From contig JAKFYD010000026.1 in assembly GCA_021731025.1 (NCBI GenBank), forward strand, positions 1 through 40,999: a stretch of DNA of 40,999 nucleotides, in the 5' to 3' direction. Within the stretch, counting starts at the first letter, position 1. Every line of letters starts with the position of its first letter. Below are positions 1 through 8,349 of the stretch, piece after piece. The translations under genes were made by a program, and so were the position numbers. The notes beneath the pieces were generated by a model. The model ran no database searches and was not told the origin of the DNA. It was given only the letters and a program-made list of their open reading frames with translations. Source of the DNA: Pseudobdellovibrionaceae bacterium (GTDB taxonomy: Bacteria > Bdellovibrionota > Bdellovibrionia > Bdellovibrionales > Bdellovibrionaceae).

Positions 1-924
1 GCGGCACCTTCTCCTGAGGAGGTGGTGGCGCCGCCGCCTCCACCAAAGGTTCCTGAAAAAGCGAAGGTTGAAGATAAAAGTCGTGAGCGACAGGTGAAGG
101 GTGCACCAACCAACCAGCCAAAAGCACAACAAGCTTCCCAAGCGGCTCGTGCCAATGAAGTGGCGCCAATTCCTAACTCACAAAATCGTCCTAAAAAATT
201 CACGTCCACGAAACAAGGTGGGGCAGTGAAGTTGGGAAATCAAGCGGGCGCCAATGCGCAAAGTGCTCAACCTAAAGACGTTTCCAAAATTGGTTTATTC
301 GGAGCTTTCGGGGGCGGAGGAATCCGTTCGAAATTGGATCAAGCTTATCAAGGAGCTGGCGGAATTTTAGGCCAGGCTGAGAAAGCGACGGGGAGTTCTG
401 GATTTGCCGAAGATCGCGAAGGCGATGACGTCGGTTCAAAATTTAAAGACACCGGAGCTGGTGGTAAAGGAACGGCGACTCAGGGAATTGCGGGAATTGG
501 GACTAAGGGACGATCGAGTGGAATGAGTGCCTATGGTGGAACTGAAGGTTTCGGAGACAGAACAGCAGTAGCCATCGAAGCCGGCGGATCAGAAATAGGT
601 TGGGAAGGCACCATCGATAAAGAAGCCGTACGTCGCCGCATTCGTCATAACCTCAATTTAATTCGTGGTTGTTACGAAACAGAATTGCGTAAATTGGATC
701 AGGCAGGCCGAAGAAGTTTTGAAGGTCGAGTTACTTTGCAGTGGACCATCATTGCTAATGGAGTTGCGCGTGACGTGAAAGTCCTACAAGGTTCATCAAC
801 GCTAAAAAACGGTGCCGTGGAAAACTGTGTAGCTATGCGAATGGCTACTATCGTTTTCCCTGACCCACCCCAAGGAATGGAAGCTACTGTGACCTATCCT
901 TTTGTATTTAAATCAGGACTATAA
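1..924 (+). CDS. AgmX/PglI C-terminal-domain protein, GltG/TonB-like (5' end outside window)
   Basis: The reading frame is open from base 1, so the gene starts upstream; the GTG at 22 is only an internal codon. The visible part is a low-complexity, Pro/Ala/Gln/Gly-rich periplasmic-type linker followed by a folded C-terminal domain of about 100 residues. That domain has the hallmarks of the AgmX/PglI C-terminal family: a helix with RxxxxNLNLIRGCYE, a beta strand with GRVTLQWTI, a paired Cys in VENCV, and a YPFVF end. The protein at 12828-14672 ends in the same domain, so the two are paralogues, and this one may also carry an FHA domain and one membrane segment in the missing part. In Myxococcus such proteins (GltG, GltJ) link the inner-membrane AglRQS motor to the outer envelope. 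The downstream TolQ/TolR-like genes support that role here. The N-terminal architecture cannot be seen. Confidence 0.85.
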   Translation, partial: AAPSPEEVVAPPPPPKVPEKAKVEDKSRERQVKGAPTNQPKAQQASQAARANEVAPIPNSQNRPKKFTSTKQGGAVKLGNQAGANAQSAQPKDVSKIGLFGAFGGGGIRSKLDQAYQGAGGILGQAEKATGSSGFAEDREGDDVGSKFKDTGAGGKGTATQGIAGIGTKGRSSGMSAYGGTEGFGDRTAVAIEAGGSEIGWEGTIDKEAVRRRIRHNLNLIRGCYETELRKLDQAGRRSFEGRVTLQWTIIANGVARDVKVLQGSSTLKNGAVENCVAMRMATIVFPDPPQGMEATVTYPFVFKSGL

Positions 925-941
925 TTTTAAGGAGGAATATC

Positions 942-1622
942 GTGGACCCAACAGTGCAAGCAGCAGCGCAAGCGGCGGACAACACAAACTTTATATTACG
1001 CGCCTTTCATGAGGGCGGACCGGTGATGATTATCATCGCGATCTTCGCGGTGATGACGATCTTTTTGGTCATTGAAAGGTTTCTGAAATTGCGTGAAATT
1101 TCTGTGGATAAAAAAGAATTCACGGATCAAGTTTATCGCTTAGTGGTTGCAGGGGATTTGCGAGGAGCTGTGTCTTTTTGTGATGCTCGTCCTTCTCCAT
1201 TAACGAACACGGTGAAAGCAGGACTTATTCAAGCGATGAATAAAAGACCTGATGAAGAAATTCAAGTCGCGATGGATGCCGCTGTTTTGCGTGAAATGCC
1301 AAAAGTCGAAGGGGCAACTTCCTTCTTAGCTGTTTTTGGTAACGTTGCGGTTTTAGCAGGACTCCTAGGAACCATCATGGGGATGATCAGTTCATTCCGA
1401 GCGGTGGCAAAAGCAGATAATGCCACCAAAGCCGAAGAGTTATCTAAAGGTATTTCTCATGCCCTGAACTGTACAGCCTTTGGACTTTTTGTGGCGATCG
1501 TAGCAATCGTTGCTTACGGGGTTTACCAACACGTTATTCAAAAACGCGAAAATGAAATTGTCGAAACCAGTATGACGCTTTTAAATTTGGTTGTCGCTAA
1601 TCGTGAAAAAGTGCGCGAATAA
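942..1622 (+). CDS. MotA/TolQ/ExbB-type proton channel protein, AglR-like (module 1)
   Basis: This 226-residue inner-membrane protein has the TolQ/ExbB layout. One membrane helix lies near residues 28-47 after a short periplasmic N-terminus. A cytoplasmic segment follows, then two closely spaced helices containing GLLGTIMGM and a final helix starting LNCTAFGLFVAIVAIVA. The start is GTG at 942, chosen because AAGGAGG lies a few bases upstream and the gene begins 17 nt after the previous stop. Two TolR/ExbD-like genes follow directly, so the three should form a channel complex that converts proton motive force into movement of the periplasmic AgmX-domain partner encoded upstream. AglR is the Myxococcus gliding-motor counterpart; TolQ or ExbB function cannot be excluded on sequence alone, but the AgmX neighbour favours a motility-type complex. 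Confidence 0.88.
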   Translation: MDPTVQAAAQAADNTNFILRAFHEGGPVMIIIAIFAVMTIFLVIERFLKLREISVDKKEFTDQVYRLVVAGDLRGAVSFCDARPSPLTNTVKAGLIQAMNKRPDEEIQVAMDAAVLREMPKVEGATSFLAVFGNVAVLAGLLGTIMGMISSFRAVAKADNATKAEELSKGISHALNCTAFGLFVAIVAIVAYGVYQHVIQKRENEIVETSMTLLNLVVANREKVRE

Positions 1623-1634
1623 AGGGAGATTTAA

Positions 1635-2108
1635 ATGGCTCAAATAGAATCCAGTAAGTCGGGACGTAAAGTTGATGTCGAACTCAACTTAGTTCCTATT
1701 ATTGATTTGATGAGCGTTTTGATCACCTTCCTGCTGATCACTGCGGTATGGACCCAAGTTTCAATGATCCAAATTGGCAGTTCCCTGTATGCAAAGAAGC
1801 TTGATGATCAACCGCCACCCAAACCACCGCCTCACGCTGATTACGTTCTTAAAGTTGACGTCAAAGCCACAGGTTATATTTTAACTTCGGGGAAACAGAT
1901 TATTTCACTGCCGAAAATTCAAAATGAATATGACGATGCAGGTTTGTCGGCTCAGCTGCAAAGAATCAAACAAGTTTATCCCGAAAAAATTGATGCCGTT
2001 GTCAGCGTCGCGGATGAGATTGCCTACGACAATTTAATTCGTGCGATGGACCATCTTTTGGTTTCAGGATTTTCAAATATTTCTGTAGCAACAGGAGGGC
2101 CGAACTGA
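1635..2108 (+). CDS. ExbD/TolR-family protein, AglQ/AglS-like (module 1, first copy)
   Basis: This is a 157-residue protein with a short cytoplasmic N-terminus, one membrane helix, and a periplasmic C-terminal domain. The helix carries the family's essential proton-binding aspartate in LVPIIDLMSVL (Asp24). A Pro-rich stretch (about residues 60-67) follows the helix, then a compact domain ending in a TolR-like VSVADEIAYDNLIRAMD segment, typical of the family. GGGAG upstream of ATG 1635 supports the start. Its stop overlaps the start of the next ExbD-like gene (TGATG), which implies translational coupling and a fixed stoichiometry of the two TolR-like subunits. Paired, non-identical TolR proteins are characteristic of the Agl gliding motor (AglQ and AglS); which of the two this is cannot be decided here. 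Confidence 0.88.
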   Translation: MAQIESSKSGRKVDVELNLVPIIDLMSVLITFLLITAVWTQVSMIQIGSSLYAKKLDDQPPPKPPPHADYVLKVDVKATGYILTSGKQIISLPKIQNEYDDAGLSAQLQRIKQVYPEKIDAVVSVADEIAYDNLIRAMDHLLVSGFSNISVATGGPN

Positions 2109-2704
2109 TGGCGATTTTTCAGCCAGGTGTTCGTCACCGCTATCACAATATTTTAAAACGACGTAAAGGAAAACGTTCGACCACAGCTGTGCTGTCTTTG
2201 ACGGCCATGGTGGATATGTTTACGGTTTTGGCGATCTTTCTTTTACAAAATTACGACGTCAAAGATTTCATTGTTTATACTCCGAAAGAAGTTGTTCTGC
2301 CGAAAGCGAATAGCATTAAAGAATTAAAGCCGGCTTTTGTTGTTACAATTTCAAACAAAGAGATTCTTTTAGATAAAGACCCTGTGGCCACTTTTCAGGA
2401 AGTCAAAGCAATGAGGCCATCTGACTGGATGTTGCAAAGCCTTCACGACAAACTCAAAGAAGGTTTGATCCGTTCTAAACAGGAATTTGAAGCAAAGAGT
2501 AAAAATCGCCTTCGCGAAGTGGTTGACCCCAATGCTGTTGTCGAAGTGGAAGACCCTAATGCATGGAGAAAAATAACCATTCAATCCGATAAGGATATTG
2601 ATTTTTTGACGGTTAAAAAGATAATGTACACGGTTTCAGAGGCTGGAGCCGGGGAAATTAATTTTGCTGTGACAAAAAAACCTAATGATACTCAAAGTCA
2701 ATAA
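2108..2704 (+). CDS. ExbD/TolR-family protein, AglQ/AglS-like (module 1, second copy)
   Basis: This is a 198-residue second TolR/ExbD paralogue. A basic cytoplasmic N-terminus (residues 9-23 rich in Arg/Lys/His) precedes the single membrane helix with LTAMVDMFTVLAIFLL. Asp36 is the predicted proton-carrying residue. The periplasmic region is longer than in the preceding protein and contains a charged, possibly helical insertion (about residues 95-150) before the final beta-alpha unit. It starts in a TGATG overlap with the previous gene and ends in a TAATG overlap with the LptC-like gene. The motor module and LPS-transport genes are therefore probably translated from one transcript. It is unlikely to be TolR of a Tol-Pal system, because no tolA, tolB or pal is nearby. 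Confidence 0.87.
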   Translation: MAIFQPGVRHRYHNILKRRKGKRSTTAVLSLTAMVDMFTVLAIFLLQNYDVKDFIVYTPKEVVLPKANSIKELKPAFVVTISNKEILLDKDPVATFQEVKAMRPSDWMLQSLHDKLKEGLIRSKQEFEAKSKNRLREVVDPNAVVEVEDPNAWRKITIQSDKDIDFLTVKKIMYTVSEAGAGEINFAVTKKPNDTQSQ

Positions 2705-3654
2705 TGCCCCGATGGAAGAATTATCTCTTTTTCTCGCTACTCCTTGTTCTGTTCGTTGAAATTCTCATTATATTTCCCAATCAACTTGAAAAAAAGGAGG
2801 CTGAAAAACCTCCTGAACTTCCTGCCGTAACTCCTCTTCAGAAAATGGGGGGAATCCATCTTGTTGAAAGCCAAAAAGGCAGTCGAGATTGGGAGCTTTT
2901 TGCAGAAAATGCCACGGGAACTCCTGAACAGGGCAGTTGGAATCTTAAAAAAGTTAAAGTTCAATATTACAACAAAGATCACATGGATTTTACCGTTGTT
3001 GGCGATACTGGAGTGATTGAGGGAAAAACCAAGGACATGCAGATCTCTGGGAATGTGGTGACAGAATCTGCCAATGGCTATGTCTTTCAAACGGAAACAG
3101 TTCTGTACGAATCTGCGGCCCGAAGGATTTCGTCTCCGGGAAAAATTAAAATGACAGGGCCTAAAGATGCCGAGGGTTCTGGCCTTTCTTTGACCGGTGA
3201 AAAAATGACCGTCCTTGTTGACGAAAATCAGATGAGGATCGATCAAAAAGTATTTGCCCAAAAACAATTGAAAGATAACAAAATATTAATGATTAAGAGT
3301 GAAGAAGCGCAATTCAGTGGAAAAAGCAATGAAGCGAACTTTTACAAAAATGTGCAAATCAAATACGGTGACTTAATCATTTACGGACCTGCGGCTAACT
3401 TTGTTTACAACCCAGGTAGTCAATTTTTAGACTCGATTCAAGTTAAAGGTGGAATCAAAGTTACAGGTCAGGATAAGGTGGCCACGAGTGAAAATTTGAA
3501 TATAGATTTAACAAAGAATCTTTTTCGCTTCATCGGAAGACCCAAAGTGGTGCAAAATGAAGACGAATTAACCGGAGAAGAAATTATTTTTTTGGATGGT
3601 GGGAAACAAGTTAAAGTTCAGAAGGTTCGCGCTAGGGTGGAGAGCCAAAAGTGA
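2704..3654 (+). CDS. lptC: LPS export protein: LptC domain fused to LptA/OstA-like domain
   Basis: The 316-residue protein starts with one membrane anchor (about residues 7-24) followed by a periplasmic domain typical of LptC (about residues 45-190). That domain has repeating short beta strands, as in [14 protein letters not shown] and the segment around ISGNVVTES. The C-terminal part (about 195-310) looks like a second beta-jellyroll of the LptA/OstA type, with [19 protein letters not shown] and later [15 protein letters not shown]. Ordinary LptC is about 190 residues, so this length fits an LptC-LptA fusion. It would bridge the inner-membrane LptBFG exporter to LptD across the periplasm. 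The gene overlaps lptB by four bases (GTGA), and no separate lptA lies between it and lptB or rpoN. The domain boundaries are my reading, not a profile search. Confidence 0.82.
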   Translation: MPRWKNYLFFSLLLVLFVEILIIFPNQLEKKEAEKPPELPAVTPLQKMGGIHLVESQKGSRDWELFAENATGTPEQGSWNLKKVKVQYYNKDHMDFTVVGDTGVIEGKTKDMQISGNVVTESANGYVFQTETVLYESAARRISSPGKIKMTGPKDAEGSGLSLTGEKMTVLVDENQMRIDQKVFAQKQLKDNKILMIKSEEAQFSGKSNEANFYKNVQIKYGDLIIYGPAANFVYNPGSQFLDSIQVKGGIKVTGQDKVATSENLNIDLTKNLFRFIGRPKVVQNEDELTGEEIIFLDGGKQVKVQKVRARVESQK

Positions 3655-4373
3655 GTTTGCTCAAGATCGAAGATATTTCAAAATCATTTAAAAAACGTCG
3701 GGTCGTCGACGGAGTTTCTTTTCACGTCGAGTCGGGTCAGGTCGTCGGTTTACTAGGCCCGAATGGGGCAGGTAAAACAACTTCATTTTATATGGTGGTG
3801 GGTTTAGTAGCACCCGATCATGGACAAATTTTGATTGATGGATTGTCGATCACCCAGGAGCCCATGTACCGTCGCGCTCGAGTTGGACTGAGCTATCTTG
3901 CCCAAGAGCCGAGCATTTTTAGAAAACTCACCGTTGCAGCAAATATTTTGGTGGCCCTCGAGGCTCATGGATATGATTCAGCCAAGCAAGCTGAAAAACT
4001 TGAAAGCTTACTGAATGATTTCCGTATAAATCACATCCGTGACAATTACGGCTACTCGCTTTCTGGGGGCGAAAGGCGACGTGTTGAAATTGCCCGCGCC
4101 CTTGCCGGTTCACCCAAATTTTTGTTATTAGATGAGCCATTCGCGGGTATTGATCCCATTGCCGTGGCCGATATCCAAAATATTATTCGTGACCTTAAGG
4201 CCAAAGGTATAGGAGTTTTGATTACGGATCATAACGTGCGTGAGACTTTGGGCATTTGCGATTATGCTTATATATTGAAGGACGGGAAGATCCAGGTCAG
4301 TGGCAGCGCTGATGAAGTTGCAAATTCCGATTTGGCCCGTCGGTTTTATTTGGGTGAGAACTTTAGACTTTAA
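3651..4373 (+). CDS. lptB: LPS export ABC transporter ATP-binding protein LptB
   Basis: This 240-residue ATPase matches the usual LptB length. Walker A is GPNGAGKTT (residues 36-44), the Q-loop region reads [15 protein letters not shown], the ABC signature is [15 protein letters not shown], and Walker B is [12 protein letters not shown] followed by the H-loop in [10 protein letters not shown]. These are the characteristic LptB variants of the ABC motifs. LptB powers extraction of LPS from the inner membrane with LptF and LptG, which are not in this window. The start is GTG at 3651, overlapping the stop of the LptC-LptA gene; rpoN follows 21 nt downstream. The lptC-lptA-lptB-rpoN order is the classic proteobacterial arrangement. 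Confidence 0.95.
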   Translation: MSLLKIEDISKSFKKRRVVDGVSFHVESGQVVGLLGPNGAGKTTSFYMVVGLVAPDHGQILIDGLSITQEPMYRRARVGLSYLAQEPSIFRKLTVAANILVALEAHGYDSAKQAEKLESLLNDFRINHIRDNYGYSLSGGERRRVEIARALAGSPKFLLLDEPFAGIDPIAVADIQNIIRDLKAKGIGVLITDHNVRETLGICDYAYILKDGKIQVSGSADEVANSDLARRFYLGENFRL

Positions 4374-4394
4374 ACGTCCAGGAGATTTACAGAT

Positions 4395-5828
4395 ATGGCT
4401 CTCAGACAGACAATGAACCTGAGCCAAAACTTAGTGATTACGCCTCAGTTGCAGCAAGCGATTAAGCTTCTGCAAATGTCTCGTTTAGAGCTTGAATCTG
4501 CCGTGCACGCTGAACTTGAAGAAAATCCTATCTTAGAAGAAGCGGCCGATCTTAAAGAAGAAGATCTGATTCGTACTAAAGAAGCCGCAGCTGAATTAGA
4601 AAATAAAGAAGTCGAACAAAATAGCGAAGCTAGCCAGGATCCTCAAAAGCAGGATGAGTTCGAATGGGAAAGTTATCTCGATGCGAACCAGAAGCCACCC
4701 CCTTCAGGTATGGCTGGCAGCGAAGAGATCATGAACTACGAGAACCTCATCTCGACCAGCCAAACTTTGCACGAGTACCTGCATTGGCAAGTGAAGATGA
4801 GTGGATTCAGTGAATTGGAAGAGCAAATTGCTGACGTCTTGATCAGCTACATCGACGATGATGGCTATCTTAAAACTCCTTTGACACAAATTGCTGAAGA
4901 GGAAAAATTTGATATCGCTGATGTTGAAGACACTTTAAGTCTTATTCATGATTTTGATCCCCCCGGTGTCGGAGCACGCGATTTAAAAGAGTGCTTATTG
5001 ATTCAGGCAAAACATTTGGAAGAAGACACCCAAGATTTAGTTTACCTCATCAACCATCATATCAAGGATCTGGAAAAGAAAAACTTCGAAGCGATTTCAA
5101 AGGCCTTGAATAAAGATATTCGAGAAATTGCAGAAATTTGTAAGATCATTTACACCATGGAGCCCAAGCCAGGTCGAGCTTACGTTGTTAATGACACTCA
5201 ATATGTGACCCCTGATGTTTATGTTTACAAAGTCGGTGATGACTATGTTGTCTCGTTGAACGAAGACGGGCTGCCGCGGTTAAAAATTTCAAATTTTTAT
5301 AAAAACATGCTTAGTGGTGGTACGACTAAAAAAGAAGAACAAGTTTATATTCAAGAAAAGTTAAAATCGGCGGTGTGGTTAATTAAATCAATCCATCAGC
5401 GGCAGCGAACGATTTACAAAGTGAGCGAGAGCATTGTTAAACACCAGCGAGAATTTTTTGAAAAAGGCCCGGGCTTTCTGAAACCCATGGTCTTGCGTGA
5501 TATTGCGAATGACATTGGAATGCACGAATCAACGGTTAGTCGGGTGACTACAGCAAAATATGTTCACACTCCGCAGGGGATTTATGAACTGAAATATTTT
5601 TTCAATTCAGGGATCAGCTCGAGTGATGGCGATGCTTTGGCCAGTGAATCTGTAAAATTAAAGATCAAAGACATGGTTGCGCGCGAAAACACGAAGAATC
5701 CTCTGTCGGATCAAAAAATTGCGGAAATTCTTTCGAAAGAAGGAATTCAAATCGCGCGAAGAACGGTTGCTAAATACCGTGAAATGCTGAAAATCCTTCC
5801 GTCAAGCCAAAGAAAAAAGTTTTTCTAA
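4395..5828 (+). CDS. rpoN: RNA polymerase sigma-54 factor RpoN
   Basis: This 477-residue sigma-54 is complete. The N-terminal activator-interaction region starts MALRQTMNLSQNLVITPQLQQ and is Gln/Leu-rich (residues 1-50). An acidic, variable region II follows (about 55-105), then the core-binding domain, a helix-turn-helix around LRDIANDIGMHESTVSRV, and the diagnostic RpoN box ARRTVAKYRE (about residues 454-463) that contacts the -24 promoter element. SD-like AGGAG lies just before ATG 4395. It is probably the last gene of the lptCA-lptB transcript. In many proteobacteria hpf follows rpoN directly; here it is found about 11 kb downstream at 16990, after a large motility block. No enhancer-binding activator is encoded in the window. 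Confidence 0.97.
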   Translation: MALRQTMNLSQNLVITPQLQQAIKLLQMSRLELESAVHAELEENPILEEAADLKEEDLIRTKEAAAELENKEVEQNSEASQDPQKQDEFEWESYLDANQKPPPSGMAGSEEIMNYENLISTSQTLHEYLHWQVKMSGFSELEEQIADVLISYIDDDGYLKTPLTQIAEEEKFDIADVEDTLSLIHDFDPPGVGARDLKECLLIQAKHLEEDTQDLVYLINHHIKDLEKKNFEAISKALNKDIREIAEICKIIYTMEPKPGRAYVVNDTQYVTPDVYVYKVGDDYVVSLNEDGLPRLKISNFYKNMLSGGTTKKEEQVYIQEKLKSAVWLIKSIHQRQRTIYKVSESIVKHQREFFEKGPGFLKPMVLRDIANDIGMHESTVSRVTTAKYVHTPQGIYELKYFFNSGISSSDGDALASESVKLKIKDMVARENTKNPLSDQKIAEILSKEGIQIARRTVAKYREMLKILPSSQRKKFF

Positions 5829-5963
5829 ACATAATTCTCTTAATTTTTATTAAATTTAATGAATCACCTCGATGGATGTCTAGGTTGTGTCAATAAACAC
5901 TTAAACTTTTTCTAAACTCACTTCAAAATAGTAAAGATTGTAAAAACGATACGGAGTATAAAA

Positions 5964-6701
5964 ATGCTTGATCGAAAAAGCTTTGGCATCTTGATTTCAA
6001 TTTTTATTTTTGCGACATCCTTAGTGGCCAACGCACAAACAGCAGCGCCCGCAAATGCAGGACGCACAGGACTTGATCGCAGTTTAGAACCATCAAACCA
6101 AGACGAGATCAGTGCTCTCTTCGAGAATGTCATCGCTGTTCAACGAAAAGCTAAAGTGAAATCAGGAAAATTTTTGCTGAGCCCTATTTTGTCTTTCGAT
6201 TTTTCGGATGCTGTTTACACTATGTACGGAATAAATTTAAGTTTTGGTTATGCATTGAGTGAATTTTGGGAAGTGTATTTTACTTACACTCCTAGCTTTA
6301 CTTCGAACGAGCGAAGCATCTCTAAAAAAGTGCGCGAGCTACCTGCTTATGCGGATGGTTCTAAGCCGGCTATCGTCGCCGAAAAAGCAAAGTCAGCCAT
6401 GGGGATCGATATCAATTGGATTCCTATTTATGGAAAAGATTCATGGGGACCTTTCGGTATTATTCGCAGTGATACATTCTTTAATCTTCACGTGGGACAA
6501 ATCAAGTACGAGCAGAATTCGGGCTTGAAATATAAATTTGCTTTAGGAAAAACATTCTTCCTGACTCCGGTGTTGAATTTGCGCGTGCAAGCTGGGGGCG
6601 CCCTGATCGAAGCTTTTTCAACTTCGGACGCGGCGATCGCCCCCAAAAAGGAAAGCGTTACCATCGGACTTCTTGAAGGCGGATTTGTCTTTTATTTTTA
6701 A
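5964..6701 (+). CDS. Exported outer-membrane beta-barrel protein next to the motility motor
   Basis: This 245-residue protein has a signal peptide (residues 1-25, cleavage likely after ANA before Gln) followed by a short linker. The rest is alternating amphipathic strands rich in Tyr/Phe, such as INLSFGYALSEFWEVYFTY, and the chain ends EGGFVFYF. A terminal aromatic residue is the usual BAM signal of outer-membrane barrels. The size suggests about 8 strands. GGAG at 5954-5957 supports ATG 5964. The gene is 32 nt upstream of the second TolQ-like gene, so it probably belongs to that operon. Myxococcus Glt machinery includes outer-membrane barrels (GltA, GltB, GltH); I infer this is a functional counterpart, but I cannot assign one. 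The 135-nt gap after rpoN is AT-rich and shows no promoter I can defend. Confidence 0.72.
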   Translation: MLDRKSFGILISIFIFATSLVANAQTAAPANAGRTGLDRSLEPSNQDEISALFENVIAVQRKAKVKSGKFLLSPILSFDFSDAVYTMYGINLSFGYALSEFWEVYFTYTPSFTSNERSISKKVRELPAYADGSKPAIVAEKAKSAMGIDINWIPIYGKDSWGPFGIIRSDTFFNLHVGQIKYEQNSGLKYKFALGKTFFLTPVLNLRVQAGGALIEAFSTSDAAIAPKKESVTIGLLEGGFVFYF

Positions 6702-6733
6702 AAAATTTTATTTAGAGGACTGGGAGGTTCTTA

Positions 6734-7366
6734 ATGGGTATGATTGAGTTTCTGAAAAAGTTTTTAGCAGAAGGTGGATTTACGGCCTATCTGTTAATCG
6801 GTACTGGCTTAGTGCTGATCGTTGTTTCGATCACTCGTCTGTACTATTTGTATTTTGTTCTTCGACCTGCCGGAGATCAAGCCTTGCAGAATTTAGGCAA
6901 GCAAGTTCTCAAAAAAGAATACACGGCAGCGATCCAAGTTTGTAACTCGACATCGAATGTTCCTGAATTCGAAGTGATCAAGTCCGGCTTGATGGCTGTT
7001 GATAGCGGTCGTGAAGCGATGAAATCTTCCTTAGGTGCAGCGATTGTTGATATCATGAAAAATTGTGAAAAAAATATTCAGTTGATTTCATTGATCGCCA
7101 GTGTGGCAACCCTGTTGGGCTTGTTAGGGACAATTTCGGGTCTGATTAAAACATTTGCTGCGATTGCTGCTGATCCTGCAAAAAAAGCAGAGATGTTAGG
7201 TATCGGTATTTCGGAAGCGATGAATGCCACTGCCGCGGGTTTAGTTATCGGTATCAGTGCGATGGTTGTACATACACTATGCACGCAAAAGATCGATCAA
7301 ATCATCGGGCAAGCTCGTAAGACCGGTTATAATTTAATTACTCTCATCGAGCAAAGCGAAAGATAG
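6734..7366 (+). CDS. MotA/TolQ/ExbB-type proton channel protein, AglR-like (module 2)
   Basis: This 210-residue protein has three predicted membrane helices: residues 17-42 (TAYLLIGTGLVLIVVS), a pair of helices including LIASVATLLGLLGTISGL, and ATAAGLVIGISAMVVH. This is the TolQ/ExbB arrangement, with the short periplasmic N-terminus and a cytoplasmic loop holding the CNS-containing segment. GGGAGG six bases before ATG 6734 fixes the start. It is clearly a paralogue of the protein at 942-1622 but diverged from it. It leads a run of genes (TolR, TolR, TPR, TPR, small exported, FHA-AgmX) whose order matches the Myxococcus gliding motor plus Glt platform. I therefore read it as AglR-like rather than TolQ. 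Confidence 0.88.
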   Translation: MGMIEFLKKFLAEGGFTAYLLIGTGLVLIVVSITRLYYLYFVLRPAGDQALQNLGKQVLKKEYTAAIQVCNSTSNVPEFEVIKSGLMAVDSGREAMKSSLGAAIVDIMKNCEKNIQLISLIASVATLLGLLGTISGLIKTFAAIAADPAKKAEMLGIGISEAMNATAAGLVIGISAMVVHTLCTQKIDQIIGQARKTGYNLITLIEQSER

Positions 7367-7375
7367 TAGGTTCAA

Positions 7376-7876
7376 ATGGAATTTGAAGAGCATATAAGGA
7401 AAGAAACGCCCGAGCCAGATCTAGTTCCCATTGTGGACTGTCTGGTCAGTGTTATTTTCTTCCTCTTATTCTCAACGACATTTATCGAGTTAACCAAGTT
7501 GGAAGTGCCTCCCGCTGCCATTTCGAATGCAGCACCAACGGATAATAAGTTACCATTGTCGCCAAAGTTTTATGTTGATGTGAATGGATCAAATTTAAAT
7601 TTATTATTAACTTGGTCCGGAAGATCTCCTGGTTCCATCAAAGAATCTATTGCAAGGGCAGACAGCAAAAACCCTTCGCAGGATTTAGAGCTTAAGGTCA
7701 AAAAGATGGCTGAAGAATTTATGAAGAGCCACAGTGAAGAAAAATCAATTCAGATCGCACTTGCAGGCGAGGCTAATTATCAAGAATTGATCACGGTTAT
7801 GGATGGTTTGCGAAAAACCATTCAAGATATTGTGTTGATGTCGCCTGATGAAGTGAAGCAAAAGGATGTTCATTAA
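7376..7876 (+). CDS. ExbD/TolR-family protein, AglQ/AglS-like (module 2, first copy)
   Basis: This is a 166-residue TolR/ExbD-type protein. The acidic N-terminus is only about 14 residues long and is followed by a membrane helix with DLVPIVDCLVSVIFFLL; Asp21 is the conserved proton-binding residue. The periplasmic part contains a Ser/Lys-rich charged stretch and ends with the familiar ANYQELITVMDGLRK segment of the family. It begins 9 nt after the TolQ-like gene and overlaps the next TolR-like gene (TAATG), so all three subunits are probably co-translated. It should form the proton-driven channel of the second motor module with its two neighbours. Confidence 0.86.
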   Translation: MEFEEHIRKETPEPDLVPIVDCLVSVIFFLLFSTTFIELTKLEVPPAAISNAAPTDNKLPLSPKFYVDVNGSNLNLLLTWSGRSPGSIKESIARADSKNPSQDLELKVKKMAEEFMKSHSEEKSIQIALAGEANYQELITVMDGLRKTIQDIVLMSPDEVKQKDVH

Positions 7877-8349
7877 TGGATTTAGAAAGCATCACTTTCC
7901 GAAGACGAGGCCCATTGCGCTTGCAGTTGGCACCCATGATCGATATTTTTACTTTATTGATCGTGTTTCTTTTGAAATCGACAGTTGTCGCTGATATTTC
8001 AATTATCTTTCCCAGTGAATTAGAAGCGCCGAAAAGCTTCAGTAAAGAGTCTCTGGAAACTTTTCCAGAAGTTCTTGTTTACACCGATCGTGTTGAAATG
8101 CCTTTTATCGGTGAAAAGTTTCAGTTGTCTCAGCTTGGTGAATTGAACGAAGGCCAGCTCAATAAAATTCGGGGAAAAGTGCAAGCCTATATTCGTTCAG
8201 CCGTAGGGGAAAGTAAACAGAACGTTATTAACATCAATATTCTTTCTTCCCGCGAGAACAGTTACAAAAATATTTTTGAGTCCGTTAAGTTTTTACGCCA
8301 GATCGGCTTTCAATCCGTTCTCTTCATAGCTGAAGGTGAGAGCATATAA
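7876..8349 (+). CDS. ExbD/TolR-family protein, AglQ/AglS-like (module 2, second copy)
   Basis: This is a 157-residue second TolR-like subunit. It has a basic N-terminal patch (FRRRGPLRLQ), then the membrane helix LAPMIDIFTLLIVFLL with the essential aspartate at Asp23, then a periplasmic domain ending with an NSYKNIFESVKFLRQIGF helix and a short strand. The basic-then-aspartate layout resembles the second TolR copy of module 1 (2108-2704), so the gene order first copy then second copy is conserved between the two modules. Its stop overlaps the start of the following TPR gene (TAATG). It acts in the inner membrane as a motor subunit; AglS is the nearest named model. Confidence 0.86.
   Translation: MDLESITFRRRGPLRLQLAPMIDIFTLLIVFLLKSTVVADISIIFPSELEAPKSFSKESLETFPEVLVYTDRVEMPFIGEKFQLSQLGELNEGQLNKIRGKVQAYIRSAVGESKQNVININILSSRENSYKNIFESVKFLRQIGFQSVLFIAEGESI

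Noticed and set aside
942-2704. Tol-Pal (TolQ-TolR) system
   Set aside because: tolA, tolB, pal and cpoB are absent, and AgmX-domain proteins accompany both modules, which points to Agl-type motors.
2737-3267. 176-residue minus-strand frame
   Set aside because: It is antisense to the LptC-LptA gene, whose domains and overlaps with neighbours are convincing.
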